Shown here in pieces: positions 16,304-24,097 of a stretch of 64,000 nt of DNA. The notes beneath the pieces were generated by a model, which saw only the letters and a list, made by a program, of their open reading frames with translations, ran no database searches and was not told the origin of the DNA. The stretch lies in assembly GCF_030124145.1 (NCBI RefSeq), contig NZ_JASKMS010000001.1, positions 124,001 to 188,000 of the forward strand, in the 5' to 3' direction. How positions within the stretch are numbered: position 1 is the first letter of the stretch; each line of letters opens with the position of its first letter. Origin of the DNA: Streptomyces sp. 378 (GTDB lineage Bacteria > Actinomycetota > Actinomycetes > Streptomycetales > Streptomycetaceae). A program made the position numbers and the translations under genes.

Positions 16304-17502
16304 TGCGGGCCACGATCTGGACGACCGTTCGCGAAGCCATGGCGCATAGCGGCGATGCGCGGGGCGGCAACAGCGGCCTGCATCGGTCGCTGCCGTGGCT
16401 GGAAGCGGAGGAAGGCCGCATCAGCCACGGTCAGACGTACATCTGCGCGGCCGGAGCACTCGCCAGCTGCTACCCCGTACCCCACACCGCCGTCCACCGC
16501 ACCTACGCAACGTGGGACATCGTGTGCGGGTCGCCCGTGACGGAGCTGATACTCCAGGCTCCTCAACCGCAGCGGGAAGCCGCCGAGGCGGAGCTCGCAT
16601 CCGTACGCTCCCACCTGCCGGCCGAAGCCACGGACACGCTCGCCGTGATCACGCCCGGATGCGTCTTTCCTGGTGTATCCCTTCCTTCGGAAGTCAACAT
16701 CGACAACTTGGGTGCCCTGATCGGCGCAGTGGAGGCGCATGCCCAGGACCTTGGTTTGCCCGTGGTCGAGTTCGGACATCTCCGGGACGACACTGCTGCG
16801 GACCGCGCGTTGCACAAAACGCTCCGGGCCCGCGGCTACAGCGCGGTGACAGTGGGGGCGGACGCGGTCCTGGACACATCGCCGTACACGGACCTGGACG
16901 CGTACTTCTCCGGCTTCCGCTCCCACCGCCGCAAAGTCATGCGCAAGGAGCGCAGACTCTTCGAGGGCACCCACGCCACCGTCCGTGTCTCCGGTCCCGA
17001 GGGCCTCACCGACGACCTCGCGACACTCCAACTGGCCCGTTACCGCCAGTACGGCCAGCAGGCCGACAGAGACGCGGTTCAGGACCGCTTCGCGCGAGCC
17101 GCCAGGATTCCGGGACTGAAGGTTCTGCGTGCTGACGCCGGGGAACACTCCCTCTCCGCACCGGCTGGCCCCTTGGGCTTCATTGCGTTCTACGAGGATC
17201 ACAAGACTCACAGAATTCTGACTCGGCTCGGGGCTTTCAGCGGACACGGAGCTGCCTACTTCAACATCGCCTACTACGAACTCGTCGCGTATGCCACGCG
17301 GGTAGGGGATATGCATATCCACTACGGAGACTCCACCTACCTGGCGAAGACCATCCGAGGGTGCAGCCTCACTCGCCTCACCTCCTACTTTCGCGCCACC
17401 GACGAATCACTGCACCACGTGCTCTCACGGGCGGGACGGTTGCGAACGGCTCTGGAAGAGCAGCAACTTGCCCGTGCCACCTCAGAAGGGAAGATCCGTT
17501 GA
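16303..17502 (+). CDS. FemAB/GNAT-fold aminoacyl- or acyltransferase (second of two)
   Basis: 399 residues; the ATG at 16303 overlaps the MFS stop (TGATG). Contains FRSHRRKVMRKERRLFEGTH in the position of the SRRRQIK helix of the first copy, then QLARYRQYGQQADRDAVQDR, GFIAFYEDHKTHRILTRLGA and the C-terminal HIHYGDSTYLAKTIRGCSLT, a hallmark of the peptidoglycan-biosynthesis-like branch. Clearly a different subfamily from the enzyme at 13968, so the two probably add different groups or act on different positions. Confidence 0.75.
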   Translation: MRATIWTTVREAMAHSGDARGGNSGLHRSLPWLEAEEGRISHGQTYICAAGALASCYPVPHTAVHRTYATWDIVCGSPVTELILQAPQPQREAAEAELASVRSHLPAEATDTLAVITPGCVFPGVSLPSEVNIDNLGALIGAVEAHAQDLGLPVVEFGHLRDDTAADRALHKTLRARGYSAVTVGADAVLDTSPYTDLDAYFSGFRSHRRKVMRKERRLFEGTHATVRVSGPEGLTDDLATLQLARYRQYGQQADRDAVQDRFARAARIPGLKVLRADAGEHSLSAPAGPLGFIAFYEDHKTHRILTRLGAFSGHGAAYFNIAYYELVAYATRVGDMHIHYGDSTYLAKTIRGCSLTRLTSYFRATDESLHHVLSRAGRLRTALEEQQLARATSEGKIR

Positions 17503-18194
17503 AGCCTGACGGTGTGCTGTTCGACGCTGCAGGGACCCTCTTCGACCTGGTGCCCCCCATCCACGACGTCATCGCATCGACTGCGGCGCGCCACGGCCAC
17601 CCGTGCGCCCCAGCCCGCGTGGAACGTGCCCTCGACCACGTGGGCGGCACTCTCGGATGGCCTGATGACGAATCCGATTCCGCCGGCCGCACGCGCGCGT
17701 GGACGGTCTTCGTCCGAAGGATCATCGACGAAGTGGATTTGCCTGCCCCCGACGCGGCCCTCGGCGAGATCTCCGAAGAGGCCGCGGCGACGATCCTGGA
17801 ACCAGCGAACTACCAGGTCTTCCCCGATGTCGCACCCCTGGTTCAACGTCTTCGGGCGGCAGATATTCGCATGGGAATCGTCTCCAATTTCGACGACCTG
17901 CTCTTCGATATCCTCGACCACACCAGGCTCGGGACATCGTTTGCCACGATTCTGACGTCCTACCGCACCGGGTTCAGCAAGCCGGACCCCCGCATCTTCC
18001 ACCTCGCCGCGCGAGCCATTGGGACCGACCCCGCAGCCACCCACTACGTCGGCGACTCGGTCTACTCGGACATGGGCGGCGCCCATGCGGCAGGACTGCA
18101 TGGCATCCTCATCGACCGAGACGACAAGCACTCCACATACTCGGGCGAGAGGATCGTGTCCCTGATGGACCTGCGATTGGACCTTGACCGCTGA
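17499..18194 (+). CDS. HAD superfamily (subfamily IA) phosphatase-like hydrolase
   Basis: 231 residues from TTG 17499, which overlaps the previous stop and follows AGAAGGGA. Motif I is VLFDAAGTLFD (nucleophile Asp kept; the second Asp is Ala, as in several HAD-IA proteins). Motif II is IVSNFDD, and motifs III/IV are SKPDPRIFHLAARAIG and HYVGDSVYSDMGGAHAAGLH. The missing second aspartate weakens a classical phosphatase assignment; dehalogenase or phosphonatase-like chemistry is not excluded. Last gene of the module A operon, 156 bases before a terminator. Confidence 0.85.
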   Translation: MKPDGVLFDAAGTLFDLVPPIHDVIASTAARHGHPCAPARVERALDHVGGTLGWPDDESDSAGRTRAWTVFVRRIIDEVDLPAPDAALGEISEEAAATILEPANYQVFPDVAPLVQRLRAADIRMGIVSNFDDLLFDILDHTRLGTSFATILTSYRTGFSKPDPRIFHLAARAIGTDPAATHYVGDSVYSDMGGAHAAGLHGILIDRDDKHSTYSGERIVSLMDLRLDLDR

Positions 18195-18350
18195 AAGGCA
18201 CCTTGTCGGCTCCTGCTTCACGCCACCGGACGTAGGACGGTCCGGAGGTGTCGGGCCAGCCGCTGGTGCTGCCGATGCCGGACGTCAGCGCCACCCATCG
18301 AGGGTCGCGGCATCCCGGCCGTGTGACGCGCCATGCCCGGGAGCAACACA

Positions 18351-18385
18351 AAAGGCCAGGTCACGGGCTATGTGACCTGGCCTTT
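18351..18385 (-). terminator. Terminator at the right end of module A
   Basis: Perfect 14-bp inverted repeat AAAGGCCAGGTCAC / GTGACCTGGCCTTT with a 7-base loop, ending 3 bases before att copy 2. Structurally equivalent to the tRNA-Thr terminator but with GGCCAGG in place of CCCCAGG. Works in both directions, so it also ends the radical SAM operon. Confidence 0.8.
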
Positions 18386-18388
18386 GCC

Positions 18389-18432
18389 GGAGCCGCCTTC
18401 GGGATTCGAACCCGAGACCTACGCATCACGAG
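18389..18432 (-). repeat. att site 2: tRNA-Thr 3'-end copy (module A/B junction)
   Basis: Identical to the tRNA-Thr gene from the acceptor stem through the T-arm and variable region into the anticodon loop (18389-18432), with one mismatch (C at 18427 where the tRNA has T). Identity ends in the anticodon arm, the usual crossover position for tyrosine integrases using tRNA genes. The sequence to the right (GAGATCGTGAC, then TTGCACCGTCCACAGGCGTC at about 18533) is a diverged version of the flank behind copies 3 and 4. Confidence 0.9.
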
Positions 18433-18666
18433 GTCGTGAGAGATCGTGACGAGCTGTGCCACGCGATCACATCAGATCCTGTTTTCGCAGATCAGAGCAC
18501 TGATCACAGTCCCGCTGCTCGTACGCTGTGTTGCACCGTCCACAGGCGTCCGCACTCCCCTTGCGCTCCCCGCCCCTTGGGCAGGGCGATGAACCGGCCT
18601 ACAAGCTCGGTGGCGACCCCATGGTCGCACGGCTTGTCGAGATCCCACACACGAGACCGATCGCCA

Positions 18667-19031
18667 TCATCCGCGGTCTTCGCGCCCACACGCCTCACGC
18701 CGACGAGCACAGCGGCACACGCAGCAGCAACAGCAGCTCAACGAAATGAGGCCTGCCTCCGCCTCGGGCGTGACAGCCGTCGGCTCATCGACGCCTGCGG
18801 GCTCCGGTACGTCAATGTGGAGCAGTTTGAGCAGGTCGGCGGTGACGACCCGGAGGCGTTGCCCAGCCGCAGAACCGTGCACGGATACCGGCCACGCTTG
18901 GCGAGGTCGTACCCGGTGGTGCGACTGAGGGACAGCACGCGGTTCGCCGTCTCCAGGTCCACGGCCGCGGGCAGCGCGAGCAACTCCTCACGGGTCAGCC
19001 CACGGGACGCATCGTCACGCTTGGTGATCAC
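18667..19031 (-). pseudogene. Excisionase-like helix-turn-helix protein, frameshifted
   Basis: The reverse strand from GTG 19031 reads LTREELLALPAAVDLETANR, VLSLSRTTGYDLAKRGRYPC and TVLRLGNA, a MerR/Xis-type HTH of the kind that accompanies integrases of actinobacterial integrative elements. After GNA the frame breaks. Inserting one base near 18857 restores YRVVTADLLKLLHIDVPEPA, the expected wing and helix. A probable single-base deletion. It lies about 230 bases from att site 2, where a recombination directionality factor would be expected, but there is no integrase next to it. Confidence 0.6.
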
Positions 19032-19106
19032 AGAAGATCTGTACCCGCGAGTCAATCCGCCACCTGCCTCCGGGCAAGCCGCACCGTGCAGAATCACCCC
19101 ATCCAA

Positions 19107-19123
19107 TAACAAGAGTTTTGTTA
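19107..19123. promoter_or_regulatory. Putative antitoxin operator
   Basis: Inverted repeat TAACAA (19107-19112) / TTGTTA (19118-19123) with a 5-base spacer, in a short AT-rich stretch that begins 11 bases before the antitoxin ATG. Ribbon-helix-helix antitoxins usually bind such palindromes to autorepress their operon. Confidence 0.5.
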
Positions 19124-19133
19124 ATGTGGCTAC

Positions 19134-19412
19134 ATGGTCACCACCCCCGAGCCCGCTCCCGGCGAAGGCCCCGTCCGCCCGGTCTCCGTCTCGCTCCACG
19201 AAGGCACCATCGCCGCCCTCAAGGCACGCACCGGCAAGCGCGGCATGTCCGCGTATGTCGAAGCCCTCATCCAGCGCCAACTCGAACGCGACCGGCTACG
19301 CGAACTCATCGATGACGCCGAAGGCGAGCACGGCCCGGTCGACCAGGCCGCGGTCGAGGCCAAGCGAGCGATCCTGCGCGGCGGCACGGCAGGCTCGGTG
19401 GACGCGGCGTGA
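19134..19412 (+). CDS. VapB-type antitoxin (ribbon-helix-helix)
   Basis: 92 residues. RPVSVSLHEGTIAALKARTG and SAYVEALIQRQLERDRLREL form the beta-strand and two helices of a CopG-like DNA-binding domain. The tail (DDAEGEHGPVDQAAVEAKRA) is acidic and likely wraps the toxin. Its stop overlaps the toxin GTG by 4 bases, the usual coupling for toxin-antitoxin pairs. Confidence 0.8.
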   Translation: MVTTPEPAPGEGPVRPVSVSLHEGTIAALKARTGKRGMSAYVEALIQRQLERDRLRELIDDAEGEHGPVDQAAVEAKRAILRGGTAGSVDAA

Positions 19413-19801
19413 GCGGCACCCTCGTCCTCGACTGCGAAGGCCTGTCCAAACTCGTACGACGCACCCCCGAACTCACCGAATGGCTCGCCGCCGCCGAGGC
19501 CGAGGACATCCGCGTCATCACCAGCTCCGTCACCCTCGTCGAAGCACGCGACCCCAGAACCAACCAGGCCCGCTTTGACTACGCCGTCTCCCGCGTCAAC
19601 ATCGTCCCGCCCACCGAAGCCATCGCCCGCCACGCGAGCAATCTCCTCGCCGCAGCAGGACTGCACGGCCACAAATACGCCCTCGACGCGATCGTCGCCG
19701 CCACCGCACTCGCCTCACCCGCCCCGGCTACCGTGTTGACCTCGGACCCCGAAGACCTCCACATGCTGTGCGGGCACGGCGTCCGCGTGGTCAAAGTTTG
19801 A
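19409..19801 (+). CDS. VapC-type PIN-domain ribonuclease toxin
   Basis: 130 residues, close to the usual PIN size. Acidic residues fall in the expected places: Asp8 (LVLDCEGLSKL), Glu45 (TLVEARDP), Asp93 (ALDAIVAATA) and Asp113 (TSDPEDL). PIN toxins of this class cut tRNA or rRNA when the antitoxin is degraded. Being between two att copies, the pair may stabilise the element against loss. Confidence 0.85.
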   Translation: MSGTLVLDCEGLSKLVRRTPELTEWLAAAEAEDIRVITSSVTLVEARDPRTNQARFDYAVSRVNIVPPTEAIARHASNLLAAAGLHGHKYALDAIVAATALASPAPATVLTSDPEDLHMLCGHGVRVVKV

Positions 19802-20621
19802 ACCGCACCGCACCTCATGCCCGAAATACCTGCGCTGGCATCCGGGGCTCCAGCCCGCCGTCAATATCAGGTATCCGCCTTCTGCCGAGGAGCGCGTTCG
19901 GGTTGCCATCCACTGATCCCGCAGTTCGGCGACGTGGCGGAAACGGTCTTCGCCGATGAGCAGATTCGTGGTGCGCAGCGAAGTGCCCAGCTCTGCACGT
20001 CGGTTCACTCCATTCCATACCGGTGATCGACGCAGTGCAGACACAGCGCTTCGCAGTTGCTCAAGTTCCTTCAACCGCAGGATCGCCTGAGCGTTCCAGT
20101 CTTCCTGATCGACGAGTTCGGCCAGCGGATTCCAGAGTCGGAGACTGCTCTGCTGCCACGGTCGGCCGTTCACGTCGGACTCGTTACCTGACGAGGGTCA
20201 TCGATCCGCGGCGGAGGATTCGTCGCACACTGCCGCTGCCGACCAAGCCCGGTGGGCAGCAGGTCGGTACGCCCAGCGGAAGACCGAGGACCAGTGTTTC
20301 GACCGGTCGCCGGCAGAGAAGCGGCTCAGAGCTTCAGTCCCACCACTCACTGTCCGACATCGACAACCCGAGCCTGCTCAGCCCATCCTGCTCGGCCAAC
20401 CACCGAACGCACTGCCTCAGGCACGAGTGGTGCACCCATGCGCTCCCCTCGCGGCCAGAGCTGACCAGGCGTCAGTCGATCCGCGAAAACAGGAGGCCAG
20501 AGCACTTCAATACCCACGGTCCAACGGATCGCCTCGACACCGAACCTCTGACCTACGCATCACGACTGCACAGGTCGACGCCCGCGCTCCAGCCCGGAGC
20601 GGGCAGCACGAAAAACATAAA
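19802..20621. other. Region without a confident gene; possible minus-strand coding remnant 19802-20173
   Basis: The reverse strand from 20173 reads MNGRPWQQSSLRLWNPLAEL, then EDWNAQAILRLKELEQLRSA and LLIGEDRFRHVAELRDQWMA, which has coding-like composition. Its frame runs on through the 3' end of the VapC gene without a natural end, and I cannot assign it to a family. From 20174 to 20621 I see no gene; the segment includes a short copy of the tRNA anticodon-arm sequence at 20550-20565. Confidence 0.3.
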
Positions 20622-20649
20622 ACCCCAGGCCAGAAGCCTGACCTGGGGT
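20622..20649 (-). terminator. tRNA-Thr terminator copy beside att site 3
   Basis: Stem ACCCCAGG (20622-20629) / CCTGGGGT (20642-20649), preceded by an A-rich run on the plus strand, which gives a U-tract for minus-strand transcripts. Same stem as at 11.0, 34.9 and 41.8 kb. Confidence 0.7.
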
Positions 20650-20655
20650 CCCACT

Positions 20656-20699
20656 GGAGCCGCCTTCGGGATTCGAACCCGAGACCTACGCATTACGAG
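20656..20699 (-). repeat. att site 3: tRNA-Thr 3'-end copy (module B/C junction)
   Basis: 44 bases identical to the 3' part of the tRNA-Thr gene, from the acceptor stem to the anticodon loop (ending CATTACGAG), then diverging (ACCATGAG where the tRNA has TGCG). No 5' half of a tRNA follows, so it is an attachment-site duplicate and not a functional tRNA. Confidence 0.92.
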
Positions 20700-20990
20700 A
20701 CCATGAGCGATCGTGTTGCGTGGTGCCTCGTCATGCTGTCCAGTGACGTTCTGCCTGATCAGAGCACGTGCGACAGGTTGACCCGTGCTCTTTCGTGATG
20801 CACCGTCCAAAGGCGTCTGTCCACCGGCTGTCCACCGGCACGTGGGCCACCTGCCTGCCAGCGAGACCGCCCGTGGGCTGCCAGCGAAGCTGTCAACCGG
20901 TCGGAGAGACGAGCGAAACTCGCTGTAGATCCTTTACAAGCACCCCTCCGGTGGGTTCCGGCACCGCGTCCTCCTACCCTACTTGCGATC
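20700..20990. repeat. Element-end repeat, copy in module C
   Basis: About 290 bases right of att site 3 that match the sequence right of att site 4 (34944-35220). Shared blocks include CAGAGCACGTGCGACAGGTT, GATGCACCGTCCAAAGGCGT, CTGTCCACCG...CTGTCCACC, and a weaker tail with CCGGTGGGTTCC. Identity is high for about 150 bases and then declines. A shorter, more diverged version follows att site 2. It holds no credible gene; it looks like the conserved end of one family of integrative elements. No gene between 20990 and 21163. Confidence 0.75.
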
Positions 20991-21163
20991 CGTTCATCCA
21001 GGATCTCGGCAGCCCAGGCGCGCACCCGCCTACAACAGGGCGGTCGCCGCGAACGGCACCCTCTCCTTCTGCTTTTTCGCCTCCCGGCAGGACGCGCCCC
21101 CGGCGTACGACTTCGAGGTGAACGGCCACAACTGCGTGAAGGTCTGGTCGGAGCCGCCCGGCC

Positions 21164-22324
21164 TTACACCAAGCCCTGGACGGCTCGCAAGGAGTTGTTC
21201 TCCACCAGGAACCGGGCGAGAGCCCGAGTGTCCGGGTCGACGGGCACTTCGCACTCCGCTCCGTACGGCAGGTCGGCGAGACCGACCAGCCAGGGCAGTA
21301 CGGAGGCGGAAAAGACACCGCTCCTCCCGTGGGCGGCCACCTGCACGGAGCCCCGCGTCTCGTGCCACAGACGGCGCGCGTGGCTGGAGACCGCCACCCG
21401 GCGCGGATCGGTGGTCTCCTTGCACTCCGGATCCGCCCCCGCGAGCCCGTAGGCGGAGGCAGCGGCCAGCGCCAAGGCCAGGTCGGCCCCGCCGCCGAGG
21501 AAGTCCCGGTAGCCCTCGAGCCATTCGATGCTTACCCGGCCGTCGGGCTCCGCGGCGAAGGGATAGGTCCCCTCCCCGGGAATGAAGGACCTGGTGTAGC
21601 GCGCGATGTTGACGGCAAAGGCCGGGCCGACAGTCTCGGCCACATGCCAGGTTCCCGGGTCCCAGGTGAAGAACTCACCGGCCGAAGCGATCAGCGAAGT
21701 GCCGCAGTCGACCACCTCGGGCACCTGCAGGGAGGGGAGGTACTCCTCCGGGTCGATGGCGTTGTCGCCTTCCGCCGCCCGCCAGCCGGCGGTCTTGGGG
21801 ATCCAATCCTCGCCGTGCCAGAAATGCATGTACTTGCGTCCCTGGAGCACGAAGTGGCTGTTGCCGCACTGCTCGCGGTGAATGCCGCCAGGGGTGGCTC
21901 GGTACTCGCCCAGAAACACCTCGATGTCTATGTTTCCGCGGACCAGCCCGTGCTCCTCGAAAACGGGGCGGCCGAAGGCGGAAACCAGCAGGTCGAACAA
22001 ACTCCTCTCGTGCGTGGGCAGTTCACGTGCGTAGAGCAGAATCGGGGTTTCCGCGCCGAACTTCTGCTGCATCCTGGTCAGCCACTCGTCCGGCGACTCG
22101 CTACCGTCCGGAGCCGGCATCACGGCATGGTCGGAGAGTACGTCGCCGCCCACGGTGATCTTTATCAGCTCGCGTTGGTCGTCGCCCGCTATGACAGCGC
22201 GCACGGCGCCGATCACTCCCTTCCAGACGATTTCGGGGGTGACCAGCCCGCATTCCCATCCCTCGACCCGGGTGCTGACGCCGGTCGTGGGGGACTGCAC
22301 GATACTCAATTGGGTCGTCGTCAT
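21164..22324 (-). CDS. JmjC/cupin-like Fe(II)-dependent oxygenase
   Basis: 386 residues from ATG 22324, preceded by GAGAGGAAAG. A cupin core with HREQ (His149, Glu151) and TWHVAET (His227) forms a 2-His-1-carboxylate set. SHFVLQGRKYMHFW carries the aromatic and Lys residues common in JmjC-type hydroxylases. The C-terminal 130 residues are helical and may dimerise or recognise substrate (winged-helix-like, as in ROXA proteins). Last gene of the module C operon, separated from the amidohydrolase by 117 bases, the widest gap in the operon. Hydroxylation of the peptide-like product is a reasonable guess. Confidence 0.7.
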   Translation of the reverse strand: MTTTQLSIVQSPTTGVSTRVEGWECGLVTPEIVWKGVIGAVRAVIAGDDQRELIKITVGGDVLSDHAVMPAPDGSESPDEWLTRMQQKFGAETPILLYARELPTHERSLFDLLVSAFGRPVFEEHGLVRGNIDIEVFLGEYRATPGGIHREQCGNSHFVLQGRKYMHFWHGEDWIPKTAGWRAAEGDNAIDPEEYLPSLQVPEVVDCGTSLIASAGEFFTWDPGTWHVAETVGPAFAVNIARYTRSFIPGEGTYPFAAEPDGRVSIEWLEGYRDFLGGGADLALALAAASAYGLAGADPECKETTDPRRVAVSSHARRLWHETRGSVQVAAHGRSGVFSASVLPWLVGLADLPYGAECEVPVDPDTRALARFLVENNSLRAVQGLV

Positions 22325-22441
22325 GACTGCTTTCCTCTCTCCAGGATGTACGACCCACGGAGCAGCGCTCGGAGCGAGCGGCGCACGGCAGGACGGAACT
22401 CATCGCGGTCAAGTGATGGATTTCTTCGTGCTGTTCGGCCG

Positions 22442-24097
22442 TTAAGCGGCCCCGCACGCCCGGGGAATCTGCATCTGCCCCGCCAGCCGGTCGTGGACGC
22501 GTCGGCCGCCGGCGATCGTGAGGTCCACCTGTGCCTCGCACAGGGCGTCCGGTCCTTCCCGCAGCACATCGACGTCGAGGACCGCGACGTCGGCAGGGGA
22601 GCCCGGCGCCAGGGTGGCCGGACGCCGGTGCAGATGGCCCGAGCCGACCGTGTATGCCCGGAGGATCTCCGGCACGCCGATTCGCTCCTGCGGGTTGAAC
22701 GGGACCGGCCGGTAGTCCGGTCCCATCCAGGGGGCGCTGGCCAGAGCCGGCAGCCGGGTGGCCGCGACGTAGGCGCCCCAGAGCGGGTTCGGGCTGCTGA
22801 CGGGCCAGTCGCTGCCGGCCGCCAGCCGCGCGCCGGCCCGCGTCAGACCGGCGAAAGGGTACTGCCGGTCCACGCGGCGCGGGCCGAGCATCGGCTCGTA
22901 GGTCTTCCGCATGTGCGGGATCTCCGCCGCCCACAGCGGCTGCACGTTCGCCGTCACGTCGAGTTCGGCGAACCTGGGCAGGTCGGCGTCGTCGACGAGT
23001 TGTACGTGGGCGATGTGGTGCCGCTGTCCCGAGGAGGGGCCGGCCTCCTCGACGGCGTCGAGGCACTCGCGCACAGCCCTGTCTCCCACGGCGTGGAAGT
23101 GCACGGAGAACTCAGCCCGGACCAGCGCGGTCACGGCCTCGCGCAGGTCCGTGGCATCCAACCGGCCGGGTGGGGTGACGGATCTGTCGAGATACGGCGA
23201 GAGCAGTGCCGCCCAGCCGTTCTCACAGATGCCGTCCTGCATGATCTTCACATGGTCGGCGGGGAGCCCCACGGCGCGGGCCTGTGCTCGTCGTTCACAC
23301 AGGTCCTCGATCTGTTCGGGCCCGCGGTCAGGGTCCCACCACAAGGCCAGCGACACGGAGCCGGTCACCTCGCCCCGGCTGGCCAGTTCCAGGTAGGCGG
23401 GGAGCGGGTCGGGCAGGCCGAGGTAGGGGCCGACCAGAGCGTCCTGCCATGCGGTGATGCCGTGCCGGTGCAGCTGACGCTGGGCCGTGAGCAGCGCGTT
23501 CTCCTGCGCCACCCGGTCCGGCGGGGGGACGTGCCGCCCCACCAGGTCGGCCGCCATCTCGTGCAGCAGCCCCGTCGGCCGACCACCGAGGTCCCTGCCG
23601 ATGGCGCCGAACGGCGGGTCAGGCGTGTGCGCGCCGACACCGGCCCGGACCAGTGCCGCGCTGTTCACGCACGCGTCGTGCAGGTCCGAGCCCAGGAGAT
23701 GGACGGGTCGGTCCGGTACGACCGCATCGAGCAGTTCGGCCACCGGTGTGCCATGGGGCAGGAAGGCCGAAGTGAGGCCGCCCCCGACGATCCACGGGAG
23801 ATCCGGGTGACGCCGGGCGTACGCACCCACCCGTATCAGCGCGTCGTCGAGGCCGACGGCGTCGCTCAGGTCGCACCAGGACTCAAGCAGTCCGGCCGCC
23901 ATCGGATGCACATGGGCGTCCTGGAAGCCGGGCATGACCAACCGGCCCTCGGTGCACACCACTTGGGCGTCCTCGCCCACCATGGTGAGCACGTCCCGCG
24001 CAGAGCCGGTCGCGAGTACGCGGTCCCCACGCAGGACGATGGTGTCAGCGTGCTCATGACCCAGCACCCGGCCGCCCGTGAGAACGATGTCCGTCAT
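22442..24097 (-). CDS. YtcJ-like metal-dependent amidohydrolase
   Basis: 551 residues from ATG 24097 (MTDIVLTGGRVLGHEHADTI). Amidohydrolase landmarks: DAHVHP (His62, His64), KIMQDG, VHFHAVGDRA, HHIAHVQ and AGSDWPVSSPNPL, with a beta-sandwich at both ends (final piece GSPADVAVLDVDVLREG). Members hydrolyse amide or imine bonds in small molecules, often N-substituted formamides. With a TDO-like enzyme next door, removal of an N-formyl or N-acyl group is a possible role. The ATG overlaps the methyltransferase stop by 4 bases. Confidence 0.88.
   Translation of the reverse strand: MTDIVLTGGRVLGHEHADTIVLRGDRVLATGSARDVLTMVGEDAQVVCTEGRLVMPGFQDAHVHPMAAGLLESWCDLSDAVGLDDALIRVGAYARRHPDLPWIVGGGLTSAFLPHGTPVAELLDAVVPDRPVHLLGSDLHDACVNSAALVRAGVGAHTPDPPFGAIGRDLGGRPTGLLHEMAADLVGRHVPPPDRVAQENALLTAQRQLHRHGITAWQDALVGPYLGLPDPLPAYLELASRGEVTGSVSLALWWDPDRGPEQIEDLCERRAQARAVGLPADHVKIMQDGICENGWAALLSPYLDRSVTPPGRLDATDLREAVTALVRAEFSVHFHAVGDRAVRECLDAVEEAGPSSGQRHHIAHVQLVDDADLPRFAELDVTANVQPLWAAEIPHMRKTYEPMLGPRRVDRQYPFAGLTRAGARLAAGSDWPVSSPNPLWGAYVAATRLPALASAPWMGPDYRPVPFNPQERIGVPEILRAYTVGSGHLHRRPATLAPGSPADVAVLDVDVLREGPDALCEAQVDLTIAGGRRVHDRLAGQMQIPRACGAA

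Noticed and set aside
15460..17322. Minus-strand frames across the module A operon
   Set aside because: No domain content; the plus-strand genes have coupled starts and clear families.
20759..21025. Small minus-strand frame right of att site 3, similar to one right of att site 4
   Set aside because: Similarity is at nucleotide level over the whole element end and the frame has no recombinase motif; no credible integrase.
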